Of a stretch of DNA of 21,308 bases, positions 1 to 9,281 are shown in pieces. A program made the position numbers and the translations under genes. The notes beneath the pieces were generated by a model. The model did no database searches and was not told where the DNA came from. It saw only the letters and a list, made by a program, of their open reading frames with translations. This stretch comes from Betaproteobacteria bacterium. Its GTDB lineage: Bacteria > Pseudomonadota > Gammaproteobacteria > Burkholderiales > SG8-39. The first letter of the stretch is position 1; each line of letters opens with the position of its first letter. Where the stretch lies: positions 1 to 21,308 of the forward strand of contig QYQC01000142.1 in the NCBI GenBank assembly GCA_007280315.1, given 5' to 3'.

Positions 1-284
1 ACGAGGAACTGCTCTCCTCCGGCGTCGTCCTGACCGGCGGTTCCAGCGTGATGCGTGGCATGGTCGATCTGGGCGAGGAGATTTTTCATATGCCGGTGCG
101 TCTGGGCACACCGCGTTACTCAGGCGGCCTCGCGGATGTGGTGAAGCATCCGCGTTACGCCACGGCGATCGGGCTATTGATCGAGGGGCAGTCGCAGACC
201 CAGCGCGGCATCCAGGCGCTGCAGGGTGCGTCGTTCAGGCAGATCTTGTCGAGGATGAAGGAATGGTTCCAAAGGAATTTCTAG
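1..284 (+). CDS. ftsA: Cell division protein FtsA, C-terminal fragment
   Basis: The gene enters from the left edge. The first complete codon is at position 3 and the stop TAG is at 282-284, giving 93 visible residues. FtsA is an actin-like ATPase that tethers FtsZ polymers to the inner membrane and recruits later division proteins. The fragment opens with the nucleotide-binding segment GVVLTGGSS, typical of the second phosphate loop of actin/Hsp70-fold proteins, followed by a stretch reading MPVRLGTP. It ends in MKEWFQRNF, which looks like the short amphipathic membrane-targeting helix that closes FtsA proteins. The position just upstream of ftsZ fits the standard ftsQ-ftsA-ftsZ order. The N-terminal part lies outside the window. 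Internal GTG/ATG codons near 48-51 are not the start. Confidence 0.95.
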   Translation, partial: EELLSSGVVLTGGSSVMRGMVDLGEEIFHMPVRLGTPRYSGGLADVVKHPRYATAIGLLIEGQSQTQRGIQALQGASFRQILSRMKEWFQRNF

Positions 285-306
285 AAGTTGGAGATTGGAG
301 TACGGC

Positions 307-330
307 GGGGCGGGCCATTGTGTTCGCCCC
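307..330 (+). other. Hairpin in the ftsA-ftsZ spacer
   Basis: GGGGCG at 307-312 pairs with CGCCCC at 325-330, with two possible G-T pairs extending the stem inward. No T tract follows, so it does not look like an intrinsic terminator. It sits in the 122-base spacer between the ftsA stop and the ftsZ start, where it could affect transcript processing or ftsZ message levels. That role is inference. Confidence 0.35.
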
Positions 331-406
331 CTGGACTCGTATCTTTTGCTGGAAATGGCGGTGAGTGCGCAGTTTATTTCTTAACCAAGACCCGGAGGGA
401 AGCACT

Positions 407-1558
407 ATGTTTGAAATCGTGGATGCACAGAACAACGGTACCGTGATCAAGGTGATAGGCGTAGGTGGCGCCGGCGGCAACGCCGTCGATCACATGATAC
501 GGAGCACCGTGCAGGGGGTGGAATTCATCGCCATGAACACTGACGCACAGGCGCTTGCGTACGGACAGGCAAAGAATCAGATTCAGCTTGGTGCGTCCGG
601 TTTGGGCGCGGGGGCCAAGCCCGAGGCCGGACGCGCGGCCGCGATCGAAGCGCGCGAGCAGATAGAGGAGGCGCTGCAGGGGGCGCACATGGTGTTCATC
701 ACCGCCGGCATGGGGGGCGGCACCGGTACCGGTGCCGCGCCGCTGGTGGCCGAAGTGGCAAAGCAGATGGGCATTCTGACCGTGGCGGTCGTCACCAAGC
801 CGTTCACCTTTGAGGGCGTAAAGCGCATGCAGGCGGCCGAGGGCGGCATCGACGAACTGGCGCAGAACGTCGACTCGGTGATCGTGATCCTGAATGAGAA
901 GCTGGAGGAGGTGCTGGGCGAGGAGGTGTCGATGGAAGACGCGTTCAGCGCGGCCGACAACGTACTCAAGAACGCTGTCGCAGGCATTTCCGAAATCATC
1001 AACATCCGCGGTTTGATCAACGTCGATTTCCAGGACGTCAAAACCGTCATGCACGAACAGGGAATGGCGATGATGGGTTCGGCCTCCGCATCGGGCATGG
1101 ACCGGGCGCACATAGCCGCGGAGCAGGCCGTGGCCTGCCCGCTGCTCGAAGGCGTCAACCTCTCGGGCGCGCGCGGCGTGCTGGTCAATATCACCGCCGC
1201 CAAGTCCGGCCTGAAACTGCGCGAGACCAAGGAAGTCATGGAGACAATACGCAGCTTCGCCGCAGAAGACGCCACCGTGATTCTGGGCGCGGTCTACGAC
1301 GAGGATATGGGCGACGCGCTGCGCGTCACGGTGGTCGCGACCGGCCTCGGACAGCCCGCGTCAATACGCCAGACGAAGCCGATGCTGGTGGTGAAGAACG
1401 GCACCAACAACATGCCGGTGAACGGCGTCGACTACGCCGCGCTGGACGCGATGCCGGCGGTGGTGCGCAAGAACCGCGCATCGACCATCGAGGCACTGCA
1501 GCATAACGGGATGGACAAATACGACATCCCGGCTTTCTTGCGCAAGCAGGCGGACTGA
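407..1558 (+). CDS. ftsZ: Cell division GTPase FtsZ
   Basis: FtsZ is the tubulin-like GTPase that polymerises into the Z-ring and guides septal wall synthesis. The 383-residue product has the expected length. GVGGAGGNAV at about residues 18-27 is the first nucleotide-binding loop. GGGTGTGAAP at about 102-111 is the tubulin signature. NVDFQD at 204-209 is the T7 loop, with the acidic residues that complete the GTPase site of the next subunit. The extreme C-terminus KYDIPAFLRKQAD is the conserved tail bound by FtsA and by other FtsZ partners such as ZapD. The ATG at 407 is chosen because GGAGGG at 394-399 lies seven bases upstream and the protein then begins MFEIVDAQNN, as is usual. A further 14 in-frame codons upstream, from a GTG, are not expected to be translated. 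ftsA precedes it and lpxC follows, the classic division/cell-wall order. Confidence 0.98.
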   Translation: MFEIVDAQNNGTVIKVIGVGGAGGNAVDHMIRSTVQGVEFIAMNTDAQALAYGQAKNQIQLGASGLGAGAKPEAGRAAAIEAREQIEEALQGAHMVFITAGMGGGTGTGAAPLVAEVAKQMGILTVAVVTKPFTFEGVKRMQAAEGGIDELAQNVDSVIVILNEKLEEVLGEEVSMEDAFSAADNVLKNAVAGISEIINIRGLINVDFQDVKTVMHEQGMAMMGSASASGMDRAHIAAEQAVACPLLEGVNLSGARGVLVNITAAKSGLKLRETKEVMETIRSFAAEDATVILGAVYDEDMGDALRVTVVATGLGQPASIRQTKPMLVVKNGTNNMPVNGVDYAALDAMPAVVRKNRASTIEALQHNGMDKYDIPAFLRKQAD

Positions 1559-1574
1559 TCTAACGCCGTCAGTC

Positions 1575-1606
1575 GGCCGACCGCGCACCGGGTCGCGCGG
1601 CCGGCC
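1575..1606 (+). other. GC-rich hairpin between ftsZ and lpxC
   Basis: GGCCGACCGCGC at 1575-1586 can pair with GCGCGGCCGGCC at 1595-1606. This makes a 12-bp stem with a single A-C mismatch and an 8-base loop. No T run follows, so it is not a standard intrinsic terminator. It may stabilise the 3' end of ftsZ mRNA or pause polymerase before the lpxC promoter. Confidence 0.45.
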
Positions 1607-1620
1607 GGGCCTGGCGCTTA

Positions 1621-1629
1621 TGTTAAAAT
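1621..1629 (+). promoter_or_regulatory. Putative extended -10 promoter of lpxC
   Basis: TGT followed by TAAAAT gives an extended -10 element (TGn plus a 5/6 match to TATAAT) about 32 bases before the lpxC ATG. A -35 box at normal spacing is poor (CCGGCC), as is common for extended -10 promoters. The same TAAAAT-TTGC core recurs upstream of other genes in the window. An independent lpxC promoter within the ftsZ-lpxC spacer also occurs in other proteobacteria. Confidence 0.45.
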
Positions 1630-1661
1630 TTGCCGTTTAATTTCCGTGCAAGAAGCTCCAA

Positions 1662-2576
1662 ATGTTGAAGCAGCGCACCCTTAAATCCATCATCCGCGCG
1701 ACTGGCGTCGGCCTGCATTCGGGCGAGAAGGTGGAACTGACGCTGCGTCCGGCGCAACCGAACACGGGTATCGTATTTCGCCGCCTGGATCTGCCGCAGC
1801 CGGCAGACGTGCGCGCCGGCGCCTACAAGGTCGGCGACACGCGTTTGTGCAGTACGCTGGAGGAGGGCGGCGTGAGAGTTGCCACAGTGGAGCACCTGAT
1901 GTCGGCTTTTGCGGGCTTAGGTGTTGACAATGCCTACGTCGACCTTACCGGTGCCGAAGTGCCCATCATGGACGGCAGCGCCTCGCCTTTCGTGTTTCTG
2001 CTGCAGTCGGCGGGCATCGTGGAGCAGTCCGTCGCCAAACGGTTTATCCGCATCAGAAAGACGGTGGAAGTGAGCGATGGCGAAAAATGGGCACGCTTTG
2101 ATCCCTACGCCGGATTCAAACTGACTTTTTCCATCGTTTTCAACCACCCGGCATTCGACAAGTCGAGCCAGAAAGTGGTGGTCGATTTTGCCGAAACGTC
2201 CTATGTCAAAGAGGTGGCGCGGGCGCGCACCTTCGGTTTCATGCAGGATGTGGAAAGCCTGCGTGCCAGCGGCCTCGCCATGGGCGGCAGCCTGGAAAAC
2301 GCAGTGGTAATGGATGAGTACCGGGTGCTGAATTCAGACGGCCTGCGCTATGCCGATGAATTCGTGAAACACAAAATACTGGATGCGATCGGCGACCTGT
2401 TTTTGCTCGGCCATCCGCTGATCGGGGCGTTCTCGGCGCATAAATCCGGGCACGGCCTGAACAACGCCTTGTTGCGCGCGACTCTGGCCGACGCCGATGC
2501 CTGGGAATATGCCAGCTTCGATCGCACTGAGGACGCGCCGGCTGGTTTGACGCGGTTTCTGGCTCAGGCGGCTTGA
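1662..2576 (+). CDS. lpxC: UDP-3-O-acyl-N-acetylglucosamine deacetylase LpxC
   Basis: LpxC is the zinc enzyme that carries out the committed step of lipid A synthesis, removing the acetyl group from UDP-3-O-acyl-GlcNAc in the cytoplasm. The 304-residue product matches the family length. It starts MLKQRTLKSIIRATGVGLHSG, the usual N-terminus. The zinc and catalytic residues are visible: EH at 77-78 within TVEHLMSAFAGLG, H237 and D241 within KHKILDAIGDL, and the catalytic-site histidine H264 within KSGHGLNN. The Shine-Dalgarno sequence before the ATG is weak (AGAAG). The gene lies 103 bases after ftsZ and probably has its own promoter. It ends facing dciA, which runs the other way. Confidence 0.98.
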   Translation: MLKQRTLKSIIRATGVGLHSGEKVELTLRPAQPNTGIVFRRLDLPQPADVRAGAYKVGDTRLCSTLEEGGVRVATVEHLMSAFAGLGVDNAYVDLTGAEVPIMDGSASPFVFLLQSAGIVEQSVAKRFIRIRKTVEVSDGEKWARFDPYAGFKLTFSIVFNHPAFDKSSQKVVVDFAETSYVKEVARARTFGFMQDVESLRASGLAMGGSLENAVVMDEYRVLNSDGLRYADEFVKHKILDAIGDLFLLGHPLIGAFSAHKSGHGLNNALLRATLADADAWEYASFDRTEDAPAGLTRFLAQAA

Positions 2577-2647
2577 GCGAACACCGGCGTGCGGTCGGGC
2601 GCGTGTAAGCGGATGCGGCAGGATCGATCTTCGGCAGCCGCTAGTAC

Positions 2648-3142
2648 TCACTTCGCACCGGCTGGTCGGCGCGGGCCCGGATCCTGCGCCCGTGTTTGAT
2701 CGGGTTGCTGCGCCAGCGAACCGCGTGCCGCCATCCCGGCCAGCGTTTGCCGGAGTGCTGAATCCGGCAGTTGCCTCGCCAGCGCCCCCAGGCTTTCTGC
2801 ACCTGCGCGGCTGAGTTTCGCCCGTTTCGGCGGTACCGCTTTGGGCGGGTCCTGTCGGGGTTGCACTTCAATCCGAAATCCGGTAACCTGCACCCCACTT
2901 TTTGAAAAATCATCGACTAATCGTGGGCTTAGCAATCTAAGCTTGGCTGCAACGGCGTTGTTTTCGGCGAAAATAACCACCGTTTGCTGCTTACAATTGA
3001 CGATCGACGATGATCGCAACAATTGTTGCGGCACCAGTTTGCTGTAAATACGCCGCAATTCGATGAGTCGTTCCGCCTGGGGTAAAAGTCCCGCTATGCC
3101 GACGGCCGAGTCCAGGTAGGCGCGAAGATTCTTGGAATGCAT
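2648..3142 (-). CDS. dciA: DUF721 / DciA-type helicase-loading protein
   Basis: The product (164 residues) belongs to the DUF721 family. DciA, a member of that family, is the ancestral bacterial partner that helps load the replicative helicase DnaB in species lacking DnaC or DnaI. The core region LIELRRIYSKLVPQQLLRSS, followed by a beta-rich part ending NNAVAAKLRLLSPRLV, is the family pattern. It ends in a low-complexity Pro/Arg/Ala tail of the kind expected to be disordered. I start it at the ATG complementary to 3140-3142 (MHSKNLRAYLDS) because the upstream extension has no family character. The reading frame stays open 48 codons further, to 3286, but that stretch overlaps the start of the divergent peptidase gene. 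No clear Shine-Dalgarno is visible. It converges on lpxC, with 71 bases between stops. Betaproteobacteria commonly carry this gene near secA. Confidence 0.82.
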   Translation of the reverse strand: MHSKNLRAYLDSAVGIAGLLPQAERLIELRRIYSKLVPQQLLRSSSIVNCKQQTVVIFAENNAVAAKLRLLSPRLVDDFSKSGVQVTGFRIEVQPRQDPPKAVPPKRAKLSRAGAESLGALARQLPDSALRQTLAGMAARGSLAQQPDQTRAQDPGPRRPAGAK

Positions 3143-3164
3143 GTATAGGAACTCTGAGGGAACC

Positions 3165-4103
3165 ATGCATATTATTCTCGTATCGGACCGGCTGGCAACG
3201 GCCAAGTCGATTTCATTGGGCGCCCGCCACCTTCTGCTGGGAGCCGGGCTCCTGACTGCGGCGGTCGTGATTCTGTCCAGTTCCATGTTCTATCTGGTGT
3301 TCCGGCACGCGGTCGATATTAAGCTGCCGCTGGTGCAGACGCTGTTGCTGTCGGCGCAGGAGCAACAGACCCAGAACGCGAAAGAGTTCATGCGCGAGAA
3401 CCTGAACGCGATGGCGGTGCGCCTGGGACAGATGCAGGCGCAACTCATGCGCCTGGACGCGCTGGGCGAGCGCTTGTCGGCACTGGCCGGCATCAAGCCG
3501 CAGGAATTTCGCATGAACGAGGCGCCCGGCCGTGGCGGCGCGCTGCCCTCCAGTATTCCGGTCCAGGACCTGTCGATGGGCGAACTTACCGGGCAACTTG
3601 ATGCGCTTTCCAAGCATATGGAGAATCGCCAGGACTACATGGGCATTCTCGAGAACCGCCTGTTCGACGCCAGAATCAAGAAGAAGCTGATGCCGACGGT
3701 GCGGCCAGTGGATGTGGATTGGAATGCATCGAGTTTCGGTTGGCGCATCGACCCCATTACCGGGCAGAATGCCATGCACGAAGGCGTCGATTTCTTGGTC
3801 GATACCGGCACGCCGGTCCACGCCGCGGCCGGCGGTCTGGTGATCGCAGCGCAATCGCATCCGCAATACGGCTACATGATCGATATCGATCACGGCAACG
3901 ACTTTACCACCCGCTACGCACACAATTCGAAGCTCCTGGTGAAGGTAGGTGACCTGGTACAGCGCGGACAGATAATCGCCGAGTCCGGCTCGACCGGACG
4001 CTCGACCGGGCCGCATGTGCACTTCGAAGTGCGCTATAAGGGTGTTGCACAGAACCCCAATCGTTTCCTCAAGGTCCCCGCCACCACCGCGATGGTAAAG
4101 TAA
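3165..4103 (+). CDS. Membrane-anchored M23 family murein endopeptidase
   Basis: This is a LytM/M23 zinc metallopeptidase of 312 residues, predicted to cut peptide cross-links in periplasmic peptidoglycan. Residues about 23-46 form one hydrophobic transmembrane segment, so the rest should face the periplasm. Residues about 60-110 are rich in Leu, Gln and Glu, as in a coiled coil. The catalytic domain spans about 185-303. It has H205 and D209 (HEGVD), H253 (RYAHNS) and H284/H286 (HVHFEV), which are the complete zinc and catalytic set, so it should be an active enzyme rather than a degenerate EnvC/NlpD-like activator. The ATG at 3165 follows GAGGGA at 3156-3161. An in-frame ATG at 3141 and a TTG at 3132 are less likely. 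It lies between lpxC and secA, the place held by secM in gammaproteobacteria. I give no symbol because several paralogues exist. Confidence 0.92.
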   Translation: MHIILVSDRLATAKSISLGARHLLLGAGLLTAAVVILSSSMFYLVFRHAVDIKLPLVQTLLLSAQEQQTQNAKEFMRENLNAMAVRLGQMQAQLMRLDALGERLSALAGIKPQEFRMNEAPGRGGALPSSIPVQDLSMGELTGQLDALSKHMENRQDYMGILENRLFDARIKKKLMPTVRPVDVDWNASSFGWRIDPITGQNAMHEGVDFLVDTGTPVHAAAGGLVIAAQSHPQYGYMIDIDHGNDFTTRYAHNSKLLVKVGDLVQRGQIIAESGSTGRSTGPHVHFEVRYKGVAQNPNRFLKVPATTAMVK

Positions 4104-4143
4104 CAGGCGCTTCACCAATCTGCGAATGCGCCGGGCCTGATCT

Positions 4144-4155
4144 GCGCCGCGGCGC
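4144..4155. repeat. 12-base GC palindrome after the M23 gene
   Basis: GCGCCGCGGCGC is a perfect palindrome in the 175-base spacer between the M23 gene and secA. It lacks a loop and a T tract, so it is a poor terminator. No role is assigned. The rest of the spacer holds only the putative secA promoter. Confidence 0.3.
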
Positions 4156-4232
4156 TCATATTCTCCTGCTAGTTCAGTTTCATTCGCTGCTCTGACGCCG
4201 GGTCGTTCCCGCCGTTTTGGGAGGAGCAGGCA

Positions 4233-4241
4233 TGGTAAAAT
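4233..4241 (+). promoter_or_regulatory. Putative extended -10 promoter of secA
   Basis: TGG followed by TAAAAT gives an extended -10 element, with TCGCGC just after it. A transcript starting about seven bases downstream would have a leader of about 30 bases before the secA ATG at 4279. The -35 region (GTTTTG at 4214-4219) is a weak match at 16-base spacing. Confidence 0.45.
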
Positions 4242-4278
4242 TCGCGCTCTTTCCTCGATCCTCCCCCCAAACCCTTTA

Positions 4279-7005
<2,727 letters not shown>

Positions 7006-7035
7006 CGCTCGCGGCAAAGCAGCAACATATGGCAT

Positions 7036-7118
7036 TGTCATTCCGAGACCGAAGGTCGAGGAATCTGCTTTTTACAGTTAGCTTCAACTGCAGATTCCTC
7101 GCTGCGCTCGGAATGACA
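7036..7118. repeat. Palindromic dispersed-repeat-like element between secA and argJ
   Basis: The outer arms TGTCATTCCGA (7036-7046) and TCGGAATGACA (7108-7118) are perfect inverted repeats. So are the inner arms GAGGAATCTGC (7058-7068) and GCAGATTCCTC (7090-7100). The element is therefore two inverted copies of a unit of about 30 bases around a 21-base loop that contains its own CAGTT/AACTG stem. The two copies differ only in their centres: GACCGAAGGTC on the left, itself a small hairpin, against GCTGCGC on the right. It resembles the mobile palindromes (REP/MITE-like) with a CATTCCGAG...GAGGAATC core that recur in many bacterial genomes. It could also end or stabilise the secA transcript. 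Confidence 0.75.
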
Positions 7119-7155
7119 GTTAATATTGACATCGCCTCTTAATCAGGTTGCAACC

Positions 7156-8385
7156 ATGCCTGTCAATCTCGCTCCGCCCAGACCCGAAGATCTGCTGCCG
7201 GTAAATGGCGTGGCGCTCGGCATCGCCGAGGCGGGCGTGCGCAAGGCCAATCGTCGCGATCTGCTGGTCATGCGCCTGGCCGAAGGCGCGAGCGTCGCCG
7301 GTGTGTTTACGCAGAACCGCTATTGTGCCGCGCCGGTTATTCTATGCAGGGAACATCTGGCGCTGGCACGGCCGACACGCGCACTGCTGGTCAATACCGG
7401 CAATGCGAATGCCGGCACCGGCGCAGACGGACTCGCGCGCGCCAGGCTGGCCTGTACCGAACTCGCGGCGGCGCTCGGTTGCGACGCGACACAGGTCCTG
7501 CCGTTTTCAACCGGCGTGATCATGGAGCCATTGCCGGTGGAGCGCATTGTCGCGGCGCTGCCGCGCGCGCTCGCCGATTGCCGCGAGGACAACTGGGCTC
7601 CTGCTGCCGCGGCAATCATGACCACCGACACCGTGCCCAAGGCATGCTCGCGCCGGCTCAGTCTGGGCGGCAAGCCGGTGAGCGTGACCGGTATCGCCAA
7701 GGGCGCCGGCATGATTCACCCGAACATGGCCACCATGCTCGGTTTCGTTGCGACCGACGCAGCGGTCAGCCGGCAGGTGCTGCAGCAAATGCTGACCCAG
7801 GCGGCCGCGCAGTCGTTCAATCGCATCAGCGTCGACGGTGACACGTCGACCAACGATTCCTTCATGCTGATTGCGACCGGCGCGGCCGCGACCCAAACCA
7901 TCGATAGCGTCAGCCATCCGGATTACACGGAGCTCGCCGCGGCTGTCACCGAAGTTGCCGTCTGGCTGGCGCAGGCGATTATCCGCGACGGCGAAGGTGC
8001 GACAAAGTTCATCACGGTGCAGGTGGAGGGCGGTAATTCCGAGGAGGAATGCAGCAAGGTCGCCTTTGCAATTGCGCATTCACCGCTGGTGAAGACCGCT
8101 TTCTTTGCCTCCGACCCGAACCTCGGGCGTCTGCTGTGCGCGATCGGTAACGCCGGCATTGCCGACCTCGACGCCGCCAAGGTGCGTATGCACCTGGGCG
8201 ACGTGCTGGTCGCCGGGGACGGCGGAGTCGATCCGGGCTACCGCGAGCAAGACGGCCAGCGCGTGATGCAGCAAAGCGAAATCAGCGTGCGCGTGGAGCT
8301 CGGCCGCGGTCGGGCGCAATACACGGTATGGACTTGCGACTTGTCGCATGATTACGTTTCCATCAATGCGGATTACCGCAGCTAG
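7156..8385 (+). CDS. argJ: Bifunctional ornithine acetyltransferase / N-acetylglutamate synthase ArgJ
   Basis: ArgJ moves the acetyl group from N-acetylornithine to glutamate, closing the cyclic arginine pathway. Bifunctional forms also use acetyl-CoA. The 409-residue product contains KGAGMIHPNMATML at about 182-195. The precursor is expected to self-cleave between A192 and T193, making T193 the N-terminal nucleophile of the beta chain. TTGNANAGTG-type sequence near residue 81 and PNLGR near the C-terminus are also family features. The ATG at 7156 gives MPVNLAPPRPEDLLPVNGV, the usual start; an upstream TTG at 7126 is in frame but adds ten unconserved residues. The Shine-Dalgarno sequence is weak. 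The ATPase gene begins five bases after its stop, suggesting co-transcription. Substrate specificity is inferred from family similarity. Confidence 0.96.
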   Translation: MPVNLAPPRPEDLLPVNGVALGIAEAGVRKANRRDLLVMRLAEGASVAGVFTQNRYCAAPVILCREHLALARPTRALLVNTGNANAGTGADGLARARLACTELAAALGCDATQVLPFSTGVIMEPLPVERIVAALPRALADCREDNWAPAAAAIMTTDTVPKACSRRLSLGGKPVSVTGIAKGAGMIHPNMATMLGFVATDAAVSRQVLQQMLTQAAAQSFNRISVDGDTSTNDSFMLIATGAAATQTIDSVSHPDYTELAAAVTEVAVWLAQAIIRDGEGATKFITVQVEGGNSEEECSKVAFAIAHSPLVKTAFFASDPNLGRLLCAIGNAGIADLDAAKVRMHLGDVLVAGDGGVDPGYREQDGQRVMQQSEISVRVELGRGRAQYTVWTCDLSHDYVSINADYRS

Positions 8386-8390
8386 CTTTT

Positions 8391-9281
8391 ATGATAGAGC
8401 TCGCCAAATTCCTGCAACGCGCCGAAGCACTGGTCGCTCGGCTCGAAGTGTTGCTGCCCGCGATACAGCCGCCGGTGGACTGGAGCGCGAGCATCGCCTT
8501 TCGCTGGCGCAAGGCGGGCGGGCATGGCCATCTGCAGCCGGTCGCGAGGCCGCACAAAATCCGCCTGTCCGACCTGCACGGCGTCGACCGGCAAAAGCGT
8601 TTGATCGAACAAAATACGCGCCAGTTCGTCGCCGGGCTTCCGGCCAATAACGTATTGCTGACCGGCGCGCGCGGTACTGGAAAATCGTCGCTGGTAAAGG
8701 CGGTGCTGAACAAATTTCAGCGCCAGGGGCTGCGCCTGATCGAAGTGGACAAGCGCGACCTGATCGACCTGCCCGACATCGTCGACCAGATCTCGGTGCG
8801 CAGCGAACGCTTTATCATATTTTGCGACGACCTGTCGTTCGAGGCGGCGGAGGCGGGCTACAAGGCGCTGAAGGTGGTACTCGATGGTTCGATTTCGGCG
8901 ACCTCGGAAAACGTGCTCATCTACGCCACTTCCAACCGGCGTCACCTGATGCCCGAGTACATGCAGGAAAATCTGGAGTACAAGCACCTGGGCGAGGAGA
9001 TACATCCGGGAGAGACCTCGGAGGAGAAGATTTCCCTGTCCGAGCGCTTCGGCCTGTGGGTGTCGTTCTATCCGTTCGATCAGGATGATTACCTCGACAT
9101 CGTCAGCCACTGGCTCACCGAGTTGGGCTGCTCGCCGCGGGACATCGCGGCGACGCACGAAGAAGCGCTGCAGTGGGCGCTGTCGCGCGGCTCGCGTTCC
9201 GGCCGCGTCGCCTGGCAGTTCGCGCGCGATGTGTCCGACCGCCTGCGCGCCGCCGCCGCGCCGCGCACCAGACGCGGTTGA
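8391..9281 (+). CDS. DUF815-family P-loop ATPase of unknown role
   Basis: The 296-residue product is an AAA-like ATP-binding protein of the DUF815 family, whose function is not established. Walker A is GARGTGKS at about 92-99 and Walker B is FIIFCDD at about 141-147. The segment VLIYATSNRRHLMPEYM resembles a sensor-1 region. The N-terminal 60 residues are less conserved and contain a Trp/Arg-rich patch. No membrane segment is visible, so it should be cytoplasmic. It starts five bases after argJ and its stop overlaps the start of the Nudix gene in a TTGA, so the three genes are probably translated from one mRNA. In betaproteobacteria this gene commonly sits between argJ and a mutT-like gene. 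The nearby nucleotide-sanitising and division genes do not prove a shared role. Confidence 0.88.
   Translation: MIELAKFLQRAEALVARLEVLLPAIQPPVDWSASIAFRWRKAGGHGHLQPVARPHKIRLSDLHGVDRQKRLIEQNTRQFVAGLPANNVLLTGARGTGKSSLVKAVLNKFQRQGLRLIEVDKRDLIDLPDIVDQISVRSERFIIFCDDLSFEAAEAGYKALKVVLDGSISATSENVLIYATSNRRHLMPEYMQENLEYKHLGEEIHPGETSEEKISLSERFGLWVSFYPFDQDDYLDIVSHWLTELGCSPRDIAATHEEALQWALSRGSRSGRVAWQFARDVSDRLRAAAAPRTRRG

Noticed and set aside
2577..2647. Bidirectional terminator between lpxC and dciA
   Set aside because: Only a five-bp GCGGC/GCCGC pairing is visible and there is no T run, so I do not call one.
7126..7131. TTGACA as a -35 box for argJ
   Set aside because: The hexamer is perfect, but the position 17 bases downstream holds TTGCAA-like sequence close to the ATG and no -10; a start there would fall inside argJ.
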